NCBI GenBank assembly: GCA_014654705.1
Contig: JACVZY010000029.1
Span: forward strand, 1-64,000
Source of the DNA: Ignavibacteria bacterium
Lineage (GTDB): Bacteria; Bacteroidota; Ignavibacteria; Kapaibacteriales; UBA4661
Reading direction: 5' to 3'
DNA: 64,000 nt
The notes under the pieces are model-generated. The model was not told where the DNA came from. It saw nothing but the letters and a program-made list of their open reading frames with translations, and ran no database searches. Positions 37,501 through 47,600 of the stretch are shown one piece after another. Positions within the stretch are counted from its first letter, which is position 1, and each line of letters opens with the position of its first letter. Both the position numbers and the translations under genes were made by a program.

Positions 37501-40500
37501 TATATGAGCCTGTTTGCGTTGCAGAATGCCCCACCACTGCCGCAGCAACAAGCGGCGGAGCGGGACGAGAAAGCTGCACAAGACCACTGGAAAACGCGCC
37601 GCCCTGAAGACTTGATTGCCAATACTCAGTCGCGCTAACACTGGAAAAGCCCACACCTGAAGCCCCACCGGAGCCTACGGCAAATGCCTCTGCCTGAAGA
37701 ACAACATTATTACCTGTTACATTTAGAAAGGTTATGGGCAAAAACACACCGGATTTGCCGACGGTAAACTCAAAAGAACCTGCGTTATTGAGTGTAGCCG
37801 GAAGCAAGGCGCGGCGGAGCTTGCCTTCGATGTATGTCGTCGCTGAACCGACAGGCGTAAAGGTTCCGGCAACATCAACATAATCAGCAGCAGCACTTGT
37901 ACGAATGATACCATTGAGCAAACTCAAATTCACGGCGCGAAGATTAGAACCGGCACTCAAAGATAATACTTGATTAGCCCGATTCATCGTAAATTGCGCG
38001 AACTGTACACCACCGCCGAGCGTTCCCGAAATCGCTCCAGCGCCGTTAATATCAAGCGTTCCAAAGCCTGCCGAGGGTGTAACGGTGCCCGCACCGAAGT
38101 TGATTGCGCCACTAAGAGTAAGAGTAGTTGCGCCGATATTCACCGCTCCACCTTGCGATGAAAATCCACCTGCAATCGTCGCAGCGCCCGTTCCTGTGAG
38201 ATTGAGCGAGCCGCCTGTGATAAGAAATGTGCCGGATGCCGGGACGTTGAGCGACCCCGTACCGGTTAGGTTCAGAGGACCACCCGAATAATACGTTCCT
38301 CCCTGCAAATCAAGCACCTGCCCTGTTCCAACGACCATTGTGCCGGCAGCATTTTTTTGGAACTCACCCAGAACAGTTTTGGAAGCATCCAGATTGAGGC
38401 TGAATGCACCCATTGAACGACTGACAATCAAACGTGCGTTCAAAGGTGAAGGAAACTCAATCGGGTTTGTAGTACGATTCATAGCTCCACCGCCCGCGTA
38501 CTCAAGCGTGGCATTAGTGGTAGTATATGTAACAGGATTGGCAGATACGGCAGCAATCGTACCATCATCGGTAAGAAGCAAACGACCGCCTCCTTGAATA
38601 GACAATGTGCCATTATTGGTCAGTGTTTGCCCAGCATTCACGTTGAGTGTGGAGCCGCCCGCAGTGCCGCTTATTTGGAGAATAGAATTGGGGTTGATAG
38701 TCAACGGTGCGGTGATATTTGCAGCGGCGGGGTCAAACGCTGGCGAACCAACGATATACGTTGCGTCCGATAAACCAATAGCTACCGGATTAATGGTAGG
38801 GAAACCCGCAAGTTGCCAATTCGTTAGCACATTAGCACTTGCACTTGCAAACTTGAAATGGAATGTTGCCGGAACGACGTTAAAACTCATACTATTGGTT
38901 GTTGTCAAACCTCCTGAAGACTCACTCAGGACTCCATTAGTAAAAGCAGCATTAAAAGCAAGCCCAGAAAAGGTTGCAATGCCTGATGTCGAAGGAATAA
39001 TAATTGGCGAACCGATGAGCCTTGGATGGGATATCGAAATTGGTGTAACGTAGTCAACATCAATATTATTATTGATATCAACAGCACGGATAGTAATCGG
39101 GGCAGTAATGAGAGTGCCGACTGGCGTAGAAGCGGGTGGCTGTGCTGTATAAACGGTTTTTGTGGCAGTAACAGTGACCCGATTATCGTTAAGGTTATTT
39201 GTACTGGTGGCAGTTACGAAGGGCGTAATCATACTCTTTTGTGTGCTCACTGCATTGGGGGCAGTTACGACATTTGCTGCACTGATGCTGAACGAAAACT
39301 GCCGATTATCCATTGGCGGCGTTAAAGCAGACGTTCTGAAGTTTGCTCGCACCAGAATATCAATTACTCCGTTGTCAGGCGCTATAACGACCGTACCTAG
39401 TGTTGGGAAGGTAATCAAACCCGACCCCGTTACCGTCACCGGAGTGCTAATCTGCCCTGCCCCTTGATATAAGGCTATTGACTGCAAGACACCACCCGGG
39501 TCAGTAACATTAATACCTAATGAAGTGATTTGCGTTGGCTTATTGTCCACATCGCCTTGCGTAGGAATTGTACCGTAATCCCGAACACGAAAGCCCCAAA
39601 CCGCAGGGTTTCCAACACTCATGGTACTACTCGTGAATACAGCATAATTAATATTCGCAGGGTAAACAAAACCGGGTGTTTCGATAATATCAGGCTCATT
39701 GCATGCTCCCAGTGGAGTGGGTTCAACAACTTGAATCACTGCGATGGCATTAGCTGTATCTGATCCAAAAGTAACAGGATGTGGATTACAGTAATAGTGT
39801 AATGTCCAGTTTTGTTTAATATAGTAAACACCAGGCTTCGCTGGAGCATTAAATGTAAAATTCATTGTACCCGTAGAACCATTATACACACCGGAGCCTA
39901 AACACTGGGTAAAGCCACCTGCACTAGAGCCGTTACCAGCAGCCCCGAATCCACTTCCAATGCCCACGTACATCTGCACAACACAGCCCGGACAATAAAC
40001 ACCGCCGGGCCAATTCATTACCCAATCACCGGTAATCAGGATTGTCGTACCTGGAGCAACATTTGTAATACTATTTTGTCCGAGAACAGGAGGTGTTGGA
40101 GGGATACTCAACGTAACATTAGAAAAATTCATACTGCGACCACCAATAGGAAGCATCGGAACCGAAGCCGGAATTCTAGGTATCGTACAATCCCAATAAG
40201 TCGGAATGGTCGTAACATCAAATGTTGCGCTGTTTCCCGTTAATGCACCCATTGTTGCAATTAGAGATCCGGTCAAGCCAGTATTACTGACTTGCAACCC
40301 GGCAAACGAACTTGTTCCGGTTCCAAGCGGGACGGCGGCACTACCTCCTGCCGATATTGTAAACAAACCGCTTGATAGGGTTATTGTCCCGGTTATTGTT
40401 CTGTCCACATTGAAAAACGGATCCACAGCAAGAACGGTAATCGAGGGCGTAAAATTCGTATTGACAATTTGATTACCGATTGCATCCGGAAACGCTAACT

Positions 40501-43500
40501 GCGTCGCAACAATATCAATTCGATTTTTCAGCAGATTCGCCGGTAATCCCGTGGTAACGGAATTGTCAATGCTGATGGCACCGCCTGCATTAGCAGTTGC
40601 GAAGGTAGAACCCGCGATATTAGCCGCCGCGGAGACCACCTGGAAGCGCACATTAGCCGTGTCTATCACCCCTGTTTGCTTAAAAGTACCACGCAGAACT
40701 ACATCAATAAAACCATTATCGGGAGCAGTAACATTCGCACCGAAAAGTCCCGCAAACGTTACGGTCGTTGCAGTTGTTCCCGATACGTTTTGTGTTACTC
40801 CGATCTGTACACCGCCTGGAGTAAAAAGAGCGACTTGATAGAGGGGGCTGGAAGGTGAATCCGTTGTGATATTCAACGTAAGCGAATTCAACTCAGTCGT
40901 CAAGGCGTCAGCATCAGCTGCTCCACCACCGTCGCGAAGACGCATACTCCAGAGTACATCCGAACCCGTTGTGGGCGATGCAGGTTCGCGGTTTGCGGGA
41001 TTGCTGTGCGCAATGGATGACGTATAAGTATAACCCGGGGTTTCGATAATATCGCTATTGGCAGACGGTCCCGTGCCAATAACCACAAATCCTGCCGCCA
41101 ATGCCAATGTGCTTTGCATATCGCCACTGCCGGGCGAGTTGACTGTCGCAGTCTGATTATTATAGGTTCCATTTACCGTTGAAGAATATCCTAAGCGCGA
41201 AGTTCCCGGTAACACTGTCGGTGTACGAGAGGGTCGCATTTGCGTGCTGGTGAGGTTTGCTCCCTGCACCGACCAATATTCCGGCACAGTGGCTATGCCC
41301 ACAAAGCCGCCGCCGTCGGTAGCACCACCGCCCGGCGCACCTGCAAACACTGATGTCGTAACAGAGCCAAGCCCAGACATGGTCGTCGTAGAAAGGGTTA
41401 TTGGACGATAAAATCCGGCACCATTCCCAAGAGGCATCGTAAATGGTCCGGCAGTGAGTCCTGCGGGCAATACCAGCGAGAGCGTTCCGCCACCCGCACA
41501 GTCGTAGTACGACGTACCACCTCCGCCAATAAGATTGGCTCCCACTACCGTTCCAAAACCACTCGAAATGAGCCTACCGGAAGTAAAATTCAACGTATTG
41601 ATGGTCTTGCCTGCATTAAGCGTTACACCGCCGGAGTTATTGACAAGGACAGTTCCTGCCATAGCAGCCGGAAGCTCACCGCCAGTGGCAGCTTTGCCGA
41701 TAGTGCCTGCATACTCAAGAGTTGATGTGGCGGCTGAATAGGTTGTCCCTACACCAACTGTAACAACGCTATTTTCCTGCATCCGCAAGCGTCCATTGGC
41801 GGCAACGACCAGATTTCCAGTGATTGCGTGCGTGAGCGACACGCCGATAGGAGCGGTTTGCAAAATGCCTTGCGTAATTGTTGCGTTCATACCGACTGTT
41901 TTTCCGGTGTTCAATATCACCATATTGCCCGCCACTGCACGATTGACTACGACACTACTAACACCAATGGCAGGAAATTCTTTCCCGGTCGTAAAACTCG
42001 GATTTGTGCCCGTATAGCGCAAAACTCCTGTAATTGTGGGTGAATTTGCGCTCGCTGCGTTATAAGAGCCAGTACCGTCCAGTGTGAGTGTACCATTAAT
42101 ATTCATTGTGCCGTTGTTGGTCAAATCGCCACCGCTTGTGATGACGCATTCTGCCGCACCCGCGTTCGCTACGAGAGTCGAACCGTTACCGATAGAATTC
42201 CCCCCTCCGGCAAGCGTGAGAATATTCGGGCTTGCTATTGTAAAAGTGCCGTTATTGGGCGATGCAGCCAGAAGTAGATTGCCATTCAACACTGTACTTG
42301 CGCCAAGAGTAGCATCACTTCCGGGGCTATTGAGGCTAATATTTCCATTCATTGTTGCAGGCAATTCCACGCCAGTGGTAAAAGGTCCACCGAAGTATTC
42401 CAGCACGGAATTGACTTGGTAGGTGGGCATGCCTGTCCATGTTGCCTTGGGTGTATTGACAAATTGCAGTTTTCCGCCAGTTTGAACAGTAAGATTCGCA
42501 CCGCCGCCGACAGTTGAATTATTGACCGCCTGAAGCGTAGCACCATTCTGTACTTGGCTTCCGGCACCGAGGGTGAGATTGCCTCCAGCAGTTATGACGG
42601 CAAGACATCCCGACTGAACAATCATCGGTCCGGTCATGGTTTTGGTACTAGTAATAAAGAGCGTCGCATTACCGGGTTTGATAACATTGACCGTCCCGGG
42701 CATTGGGCTGGGAAATTCGGGACCTGCTTCCCAGACCCCGGATGCACTGCCGAGAGTATAATTAAGATTTGCCAGCGTACCACTGTAATTATACACCCCA
42801 GCTCCTGAAATGCGAGAATTGGGATTATTATCGCCTTGAAATTCAAGGATGCCGCCATTATTGATATTGATGGTGCCGCTATTGATAAGACCTCGTGTCG
42901 GCAAAATCGTTACTTTACCGCCATTGTTGATATTGAGAATGCGCCCGGCTGGAACAGTGAGTGCAGCCGGTATCGAAGCAATCAAATTACCAGTATTGTT
43001 GACATTCAGCGCACCGCTCGTGTAGTTCAGATTGACAATGTCCATCGTGTTGGTCAGGTTTACCCCGCCAGCGCGGTTGATGTAAAGATTATTCATGCCC
43101 GGAACATAATGATTTCCGTCAAGGTTATCGTCCTGCATATCCAGACCACTGCCGCAGCCTACGAGCGATATTCGCCCCGTGCTTGTTTGCGAAACACCTA
43201 TTCCGTCAACGATACTCAATCCGCCACAATTCACAAAGAGATTACCTGTATTGACGAGTTGCAGTCCTCCGTTACCAACAGTCAGTGATCCGGTATAAGT
43301 AACATCAGTTGGGCGGTCAACAATAAGACAATAAATCCACGCCGACGTAAAGTTACCAGGAGTAAGCGTGGCAGCTTGTATCCGCACCGTACCATTGGAA
43401 TTGGCTTTGATAAGCCCAGCACCGGTAACAGTAGAATTTGTAGCAAGAACGAGTGTTGAACTGGGAATATCAAGTTGGTCGCCGCCGCCGTTCAAGTTCA

Positions 43501-44272
43501 TTGTGCCGTTCATAGTAAGCGTTTGACCACTGGCAACGGTTACTAATCCTGACGCAGCAACTGTCAGAGTACCATTAACCGAGACCGAACTGGCGGCTGA
43601 GAATGTTGAAGTAAAGCCTGCAGCGTCGAATACGCCCTGCGTAACAGTCAATCCCGCAATATTTGTTCCTGCGCTTAGAGTAATAGTTTCAGCTGCTAAT
43701 GATTTATTAACAATCACAGCGCCATTCATCGTAGCGGGAAGCTCTTGACCTGTTATTCGATTACCGGAGCCACTATACTCCAGCGTTGAACCTGCAAAGT
43801 ATTGGACTGCCGCCCCAGTAATAGTTGGGTTGCCGTTAATTCGCATCCTACCACCAGACTGAATGCGATAGCCGGAGGCGCCAGTTGTCGAGGCACCATT
43901 GGTAAATTCTATCGTTCCCAATACATCAATAAAGGATGTACCATTCACATTGCTGCCAGCTGCGGTAACAACCAACGTAGATCCGGCTGCGATTTCAACA
44001 TTTCGCCCACTGATATTAATGATTCCCTGCACACTTGCAGGAAGACCCGAGAGCGTTATCGTTGTATAAACCCCCAAATCAGGGAAATTCGCCACATCGC
44101 CGGGACCGGGTGCCACACCTCCTGCCCAATTAGCACCATTGCTCCATGTGTACGCACCTCCTGCAGCCACATTCCAGCTAATAGTAGCGGCAGAGGACAG
44201 TACAGGGCGAAAAAACAGTATTGGCAAGGAGAGAAGAAGTACCCACAACTTCCACGAGCACCGCTTGTGCAT
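31532..44272 (-). CDS. Giant T9SS-secreted surface protein 2
   Basis: This 4246-aa exported protein starts at 44272 (MHKRCSWKLWVLLLS signal peptide, cleavage near SSAA); an in-frame ATG at 44326 would spoil the signal. Residues 31-1069 are adhesin-like beta repeats (LEYxGSGNRxTGxELPATMNGxVxVN type). Next come two DIIETPG units (about 1071-1355 and 1528-1805) around a cysteine-containing domain (YCPGC, then FTQCLGSG, then YYCNPHP). Two further beta modules span about 1806-2707, with YYNSG near 2292. The shared core follows: six IPT (2711-3242), LRRs (3258-3574), Ig (3581-3669), FN3-like (3672-3779), choice-of-anchor-D-like (3784-3987), cohesin-like (3991-4124), the VSTAGGRRL motif and a T9SS sorting domain. 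Two TTTGGGGYGAAA sites lie upstream. Confidence 0.92.
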   Translation of the reverse strand: MHKRCSWKLWVLLLSLPILFFRPVLSSAATISWNVAAGGAYTWSNGANWAGGVAPGPGDVANFPDLGVYTTITLSGLPASVQGIINISGRNVEIAAGSTLVVTAAGSNVNGTSFIDVLGTIEFTNGASTTGASGYRIQSGGRMRINGNPTITGAAVQYFAGSTLEYSGSGNRITGQELPATMNGAVIVNKSLAAETITLSAGTNIAGLTVTQGVFDAAGFTSTFSAASSVSVNGTLTVAASGLVTVASGQTLTMNGTMNLNGGGDQLDIPSSTLVLATNSTVTGAGLIKANSNGTVRIQAATLTPGNFTSAWIYCLIVDRPTDVTYTGSLTVGNGGLQLVNTGNLFVNCGGLSIVDGIGVSQTSTGRISLVGCGSGLDMQDDNLDGNHYVPGMNNLYINRAGGVNLTNTMDIVNLNYTSGALNVNNTGNLIASIPAALTVPAGRILNINNGGKVTILPTRGLINSGTININNGGILEFQGDNNPNSRISGAGVYNYSGTLANLNYTLGSASGVWEAGPEFPSPMPGTVNVIKPGNATLFITSTKTMTGPMIVQSGCLAVITAGGNLTLGAGSQVQNGATLQAVNNSTVGGGANLTVQTGGKLQFVNTPKATWTGMPTYQVNSVLEYFGGPFTTGVELPATMNGNISLNSPGSDATLGASTVLNGNLLLAASPNNGTFTIASPNILTLAGGGNSIGNGSTLVANAGAAECVITSGGDLTNNGTMNINGTLTLDGTGSYNAASANSPTITGVLRYTGTNPSFTTGKEFPAIGVSSVVVNRAVAGNMVILNTGKTVGMNATITQGILQTAPIGVSLTHAITGNLVVAANGRLRMQENSVVTVGVGTTYSAATSTLEYAGTIGKAATGGELPAAMAGTVLVNNSGGVTLNAGKTINTLNFTSGRLISSGFGTVVGANLIGGGGTSYYDCAGGGTLSLVLPAGLTAGPFTMPLGNGAGFYRPITLSTTTMSGLGSVTTSVFAGAPGGGATDGGGFVGIATVPEYWSVQGANLTSTQMRPSRTPTVLPGTSRLGYSSTVNGTYNNQTATVNSPGSGDMQSTLALAAGFVVIGTGPSANSDIIETPGYTYTSSIAHSNPANREPASPTTGSDVLWSMRLRDGGGAADADALTTELNSLTLNITTDSPSSPLYQVALFTPGGVQIGVTQNVSGTTATTVTFAGLFGANVTAPDNGFIDVVLRGTFKQTGVIDTANVRFQVVSAAANIAGSTFATANAGGAISIDNSVTTGLPANLLKNRIDIVATQLAFPDAIGNQIVNTNFTPSITVLAVDPFFNVDRTITGTITLSSGLFTISAGGSAAVPLGTGTSSFAGLQVSNTGLTGSLIATMGALTGNSATFDVTTIPTYWDCTIPRIPASVPMLPIGGRSMNFSNVTLSIPPTPPVLGQNSITNVAPGTTILITGDWVMNWPGGVYCPGCVVQMYVGIGSGFGAAGNGSSAGGFTQCLGSGVYNGSTGTMNFTFNAPAKPGVYYIKQNWTLHYYCNPHPVTFGSDTANAIAVIQVVEPTPLGACNEPDIIETPGFVYPANINYAVFTSSTMSVGNPAVWGFRVRDYGTIPTQGDVDNKPTQITSLGINVTDPGGVLQSIALYQGAGQISTPVTVTGSGLITFPTLGTVVIAPDNGVIDILVRANFRTSALTPPMDNRQFSFSISAANVVTAPNAVSTQKSMITPFVTATSTNNLNDNRVTVTATKTVYTAQPPASTPVGTLITAPITIRAVDINNNIDVDYVTPISISHPRLIGSPIIIPSTSGIATFSGLAFNAAFTNGVLSESSGGLTTTNSMSFNVVPATFHFKFASASANVLTNWQLAGFPTINPVAIGLSDATYIVGSPAFDPAAANITAPLTINPNSILQISGTAGGSTLNVNAGQTLTNNGTLSIQGGGRLLLTDDGTIAAVSANPVTYTTTNATLEYAGGGAMNRTTNPIEFPSPLNARLIVSRSMGAFSLNLDASKTVLGEFQKNAAGTMVVGTGQVLDLQGGTYYSGGPLNLTGTGSLNVPASGTFLITGGSLNLTGTGAATIAGGFSSQGGAVNIGATTLTLSGAINFGAGTVTPSAGFGTLDINGAGAISGTLGGGVQFAQFTMNRANQVLSLSAGSNLRAVNLSLLNGIIRTSAAADYVDVAGTFTPVGSATTYIEGKLRRALLPATLNNAGSFEFTVGKSGVFLPITFLNVTGNNVVLQAEAFAVGSGGASGVGFSSVSATEYWQSSLQGGAFSSGLVQLSRPAPPLVAAAVVGHSATQTGSYTGIGGSVSSPNVLSASPVLSADRFFALGVLSNVFYYNSGPAENVTSWNSDILGIGAPATDFITGGTTFIVPSGKNAPFTSNQTFAPGVTILVNGGGTLSVRNGSTLNVGIFRVGADATLSLADSAKINAPSGVNYLSPTAQLLYQTPSANRVATSNEFPATMPGSVMVSNGTVRLDTTTSVRNITIQGALTLKNSALDFGKDSTRLRIEGAISFNPSQFNTNRTHSLTIAGSGSISGTINFSNNVIGSLSMQRPGVTLLLGDSLEIGSQLSLFSGNIMPPASRVLSLTNSADTALMGGSFSSFVSGIFARVLPASLTPADAKTHFYPIGKGATYLPLTLLNATTGSVSPLVAAEAFSIGAGGSVALGVNGALSNTEHWRVQSLSSGFAGAQVGVMRTSTSFTASDKLVVSSTKTGVYQSAGGVLTPIAQGTSLVGDAVENSTERFYSAVSPTLGSPRITGFSPSRGGEQTTMLVTGTNLTGVSAVAIGGIPVASFQVLSSTTISITVGAVASGPVQIGSPIGGAASDSSFTFVPSPRIFNASPSPAGLGVPIVITGDNFTGASYMNIGGVDIPSNLFTVTMGGTVITTTVPVNATNPTIMISAPGGTAISTNALVLLPPPTITSINPQVASTSEIITLFGTNFVNVQSVRFGTTSAQYTVNSPTRITVIVPPRLNTAPSQVFITVQTGSGTATTATRFAYNPQPGGIPNGVDPLRLVVISEARDKITTLGGRVRVTGANMELIQQIKLITVAGSTNASWLLSSSAALTLIVPTTGLLKSSTGTLSSAPVTMDVLGAFNRVVSSNAFTVFGIPSILSITPTEANGGEEVIVGGTAMNLITNITIGGTAATFRVLDSTRISVTVPFRLTADSVRLPASGVLGFTSFGGITGTGGTIINSALAGGQPVITSFSPTSGPPGTEVVLLGANLGSVRDVAVVGIPVASFVVNSPTRMTLVLSTAASLRSQGPITLQTSFGTSVDSRTLYSFPYSLEADQNAANAIVTSLGGDPSRLTIQTDNNRITVLRLSGAGLRGPIPAVIATLTELRELDLSNNFLSGSVPVSLTALKKLERLNLSNNLLSGALTPGVFCSYGNMRFLDVSRNNLTGEIPVCIADLDKIEILNLTFNRFTSLIPWQLGKMTSLRELRLGNNQLTGELPAELGTGGVRVTAKKTAVTTRVPTVQVIDVSNNQFSGGIPDEWGNIPQLTELSAVNCGLTGKLPATIRDWQRISIIRLANNKFSGVIPEFYAGSLREFVVDNNRFTGALPASFSQAPVLRTLSAANNRLTLIPNLAVSGRLDTVRLDSNRLEFGSLEPIRATFFQANGQDSVPAGDSIIASLGDVVQLASNIGGASTSYQWLKNGVAVRGAAGATLTLQGIVPQDVGTYICRATNSRVQGVTLFTQSQRIVLTSATQTIAAPSLIFPSANATNIAPRPSFRWSRASGADSYTILVARDRALRTDAQSITLAQPELGDSIVLPWASAAGRGVLLERGVQYYWSVRAAASSEEFLPSWSDTLSFRVVPFGQDLAFSSVDVGKATIGDSARATGSIVNIGDDALLVQSAQVESGLENVFALNFTQKLLPKDASASFDVLFKPNRADTIRANVTVRYADAAGQGARSVSIDKALVGRGGALQVDPLDFDSVRVGKVSVQSARIINRSDKEVIINSARILAQRGSMESAFELVAPVANLKISARDTIFIPIRCLTLTRGFKSSILEIVTDNDKTQADITAIARLIRPDDPAVSFSVQPSPSEAAPGSAVRLDVVINDFSQQLATALIGAAQPEVRLTLRFDKQVLALDDASGIARMQRGSSTNASVTVSARWDGRSRTVASLQCRAVAGERTTTSLEIINAEWGSTSATAKPDWERRVFVEEPDIARASTFTTRVSTAGGRRLISGTTSSATPPLLSLARPNPASDVISLSYTLFDDALVTLDVLNMKGDVVQILLAETSRSVGEYSLSASVRTLPTGTYMLRLRANGASSVTQRMDIGR

Positions 44273-44343
44273 TGGAGTACAAGCGGAAAAAAGTGTAAAT
44301 GACGGTTCTGATATGAGAGGTTGCATAACCCAAGCTCCAAAAA

Positions 44344-44351
44344 CAAAAATA
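44344..44351 (-). promoter_or_regulatory. Possible -7 box for giant gene 2
   Basis: TATTTTTG on the minus strand fits TAnnTTTG and lies 72 bases before the chosen start. No good -33 element is found at the expected distance. Confidence 0.3.
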
Positions 44352-44513
44352 AGATAGATTCTTCGTTTATACTAAAAACACGCGGATACTTTTCTAACGA
44401 AATGTGCAGACGAAGGAACAACGCGGAATATACGAAATTTTCGGAGTGTGGACAAGTGCCGAAAAGTCATATTCCATCAGAAAATAAGCGCTTTAGAGGA
44501 ATTGTTCAATGTA

Positions 44514-44545
44514 TTTGGGGCGAAAGGTCATTTTTTGGGGTGAAA
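44514..44545 (-). promoter_or_regulatory. Tandem TTTGGGGYGAAA sites upstream of giant 2
   Basis: TTTGGGGCGAAA (44514-44525) and TTTGGGGTGAAA (44534-44545) are direct repeats 20 bp apart, about two helical turns, next to ATGCAAAA. The same bipartite layout is found at 54918-54957. Confidence 0.6.
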
Positions 44546-44550
44546 TGCAA

Positions 44551-44585
44551 AAAGTGCCGCTCGCTTTGATTACGAACGGCACTTT
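44551..44585 (-). terminator. Intrinsic terminator of giant gene 3
   Basis: AAAGTGCCG (44551-44559) pairs with CGGCACTTT (44577-44585). On the minus strand the stem runs into TTTTT. It lies 43 bases past the stop at 44629. Confidence 0.85.
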
Positions 44586-44628
44586 CTATGCCAATAAAAA
44601 TATCTCACTGCACCGCAGCGTTACTTAC

Positions 44629-47600
44629 TTACTTCACCACATTCACACTTTGGCTCACCTGCCCGTTGCCTGTGGTCAGCACCACGCGGTAACTCCCGCT
44701 TGCCATGCCGCGCAAACTCGTTTTTAGCTGATATTCGCCTGCTTCTTGCCGTCCCGCCCAGAGACGTTGCACTTCCTCGCCCGCAGCCGTCACAAGGGTT
44801 AGAATAATATTTCCCGGCTCTTGGATGGTGTAGCGTATTTCCACATCTTCACGTGCCGGATTCGGCTGCACAGCAAGAATTTTCGACTGTGCGGCGCCAA
44901 TCAAGCGTGTTCCGCCGGCTCTGGAGACGTTGGTGGTAACCGTATCTATCAGTGAACTATCCTGCTCTTCTACTATCACAGCACGGTCGCCCGGCAGGCG
45001 CTCTAATAGAGGCTTACCCCACTGCAAACCTGACAACAAAAGAGGTGTCTTGACACGCTCACCCGCCACCGCTCGACATTCTATCGTTGCTATCACACCC
45101 GAACGGTTTGTCCATGTCGTCTGCACTTCTACCACCGTCTGCGCACCACTGCTCGTCCTTAGTTGACGTGCTCCACTGACCAATGCTAGCACCTGTGGGT
45201 CAAAACTCACACGCGCACGAATATCGGGCTGCGCGGCTTTGAAAATCGAATCACGGGGACTACTACCATCAAGAATATACACATCCAGCTGCACAAGGCT
45301 TCCTGGAGGAAGATTGTCCTGCCGTGCCTTCACACCGACGGATACCGATGGATTATTCGGATTGACTGCCCGTACCGTTGCCTTCACAAGTGCCGTTGCG
45401 GAATCTTTCACCCCGCCCGCCAGCCATTCTACCTGCACCTGCGCCCGCAAGTCTGCTTCTTCCGGCGCTGTACACCTCACCGTTACAAAGAGCGTATCGT
45501 TCGAATTGAGTGTTATCACCCCCAGAGCCGCTAGATTCTCAAGGCTAAAGGCAGTAACATCTCTCCTTGACTGCTCCGAGCTATTCGTCGGTAAAAGACG
45601 TACCGCACTCAACCTGACCGTATCCTTGCTCAAGTTAATCATCCGTAGGCTCTGCAATACCGTTCGGCGCGGACGAGCGGCTTCAAAGTTGACTTCATCA
45701 ACGCGCAGCGCACCGCCTCTACCCTTCAGTGCATTATCAAATCGCACCTGTCGTGAGGTTTGCTGCGCATCCTTATACCAGACCTGCACACTCGCCAATG
45801 CCTCACCAGCCGCAACAGGCGTAAAGACGACGTTAATCGGAACCTCCGCATTCGGTGCCATCACCACATTCCGCGTCTGATTGGCAAGCGAGAAGACTGC
45901 CGTATTCGTAATCGCCGTTGCTGAGTCCAGTGTTATCGCACTTGTACCCACATTCACAATCACACCATCGCCCTGGCGCTGCGTCCCGATAAGTGTACGC
46001 CCCGCATCAATCGTACTAAAGCCTACATCAATGCCCAAGGGCACAATACGGAAACTCCGCGTCTCCGAAGGAATGCCTTCGCTTCCCACTGCCAGTGCCC
46101 GAACTCGCCAGTAATACTGCGCCCCGCGCTCCAGAGCTGCGTCGGTTACCTCCGGTCGGTAGGATTGTTCGCTGCTTTGGGCAAGCGCATTCACCGTACG
46201 ACGCATCAATACATCCCGCAAAGTGGCATCACGTCCGATGGTGATTTCGTATTGCTCTGCACCCTCCACGCTGCTCCACTTCAAGCGCGGACGAACGGCA
46301 ATATTCTCTGCTTGCTGTGAGGGAAACAGCAACTCCGGTGCATCGAGCGTTTGGTCGGCTCCCGTTACCACCAGCCTATACGACCGCGTAAAGAGTGTCA
46401 ACTGCGGCAAGTCCTTGTTGGTCGCACGGCATACATACACCCCGCTGTGGAATGCTCGCGCACTTTCCAGTGTAAGCGTTGGCGACGTTGCACCTTCCAG
46501 CACCCGTCCGTTCCGTAACCACTGATACATCGTCTTTGAGCCGCGAATAGTGGACGGTATCACCAGACGGCTGCTCACACGCACGACCGTATCACCGCCG
46601 TTGCCGATACTATCTTGGGGAACATAATCAAATATTTTTGCGCTAGTATTTGGCTCCAAACTGCCAAATTCTATTTTGTTTCTTCCCAAACGAAGCGTGT
46701 TTATTCTTGGTAGTTTAGGCAGACCGGTGAGACTATTATTCTCAGCCGTCAGAGTACTAAGACCCGATGCGCCTAATTCCTCCGGCAGACGACCTGTAAA
46801 GCTATTATTCTCCAGTGCAAGGGTTGTCAAAGATTTTGTGGTCAATGCAGGCACGATTCCCGTAAAGCGGTTATTTGACAAACGCAGCGTTTTAAGCGAC
46901 TCCCAGCCGATAATGCTGGCAGGCAGCGCTCCCGACAACCGATTATTACTCACATTTATCTGCTCCAGAGCACTCATCCCGCCCCATTCCGAGGGAATCG
47001 TACCGGTCAATTCATTCGTGCTCACATCCAGAACAAGCAACGTTTGTGCGCTTTGCGCCCTCGAAATCAACTTTGTACCAACCACTCCGCTCGGCGCACC
47101 AAACTCCGGCGGTAAGCCGCCTGTGAGCTTGTTATTGTTTACCATGAGTTCTTTCAAACTCACCATACCGCCCAACTCCTTCGGCAGACCGCCTGTAAAC
47201 TGATTGTGCGACAAATTCAGCGTCTGAACTTTATCCAGCGTCGCAATACACACCGGAATCAGACCATCTAGCTTGTTCCGGCTCACATCCAATATCTGTA
47301 AATTTTTATACGAGCAAAATACTTCGGACGGAATGCTACCTGTAAGACTATTTCCGCTCATATTCAAACTCTCCAGCTTTGTGAACCGCGCTAGTGATCG
47401 CGGGATTACGCCCGTCAAACCGGAGTTCGATACATCCAAATTGCGAAGTTCCGTCAATGGCGCTAGCGCACTCACAAACGGCTCGGCAGCAATATTGAGC
47501 GCACGACCATTAGTACGAATACTCGTGATGCGGTTGTCCGTCTGCTCAATGCCAACATCTTTTATTGTTAAGTTCGCAAGCTGCAAGGCACGTTCCAGTG

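Larger units (their letters stand above)
44273..44628. other. Intergenic region between giants 2 and 3
   Basis: These 356 bases hold, from right to left in transcription order, the terminator of giant 3 (44551-44585), two TTTGGGGYGAAA sites (44514-44545) and a TATTTTTG -7-like box (44351-44344). No gene was recognised. Confidence 0.6.
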
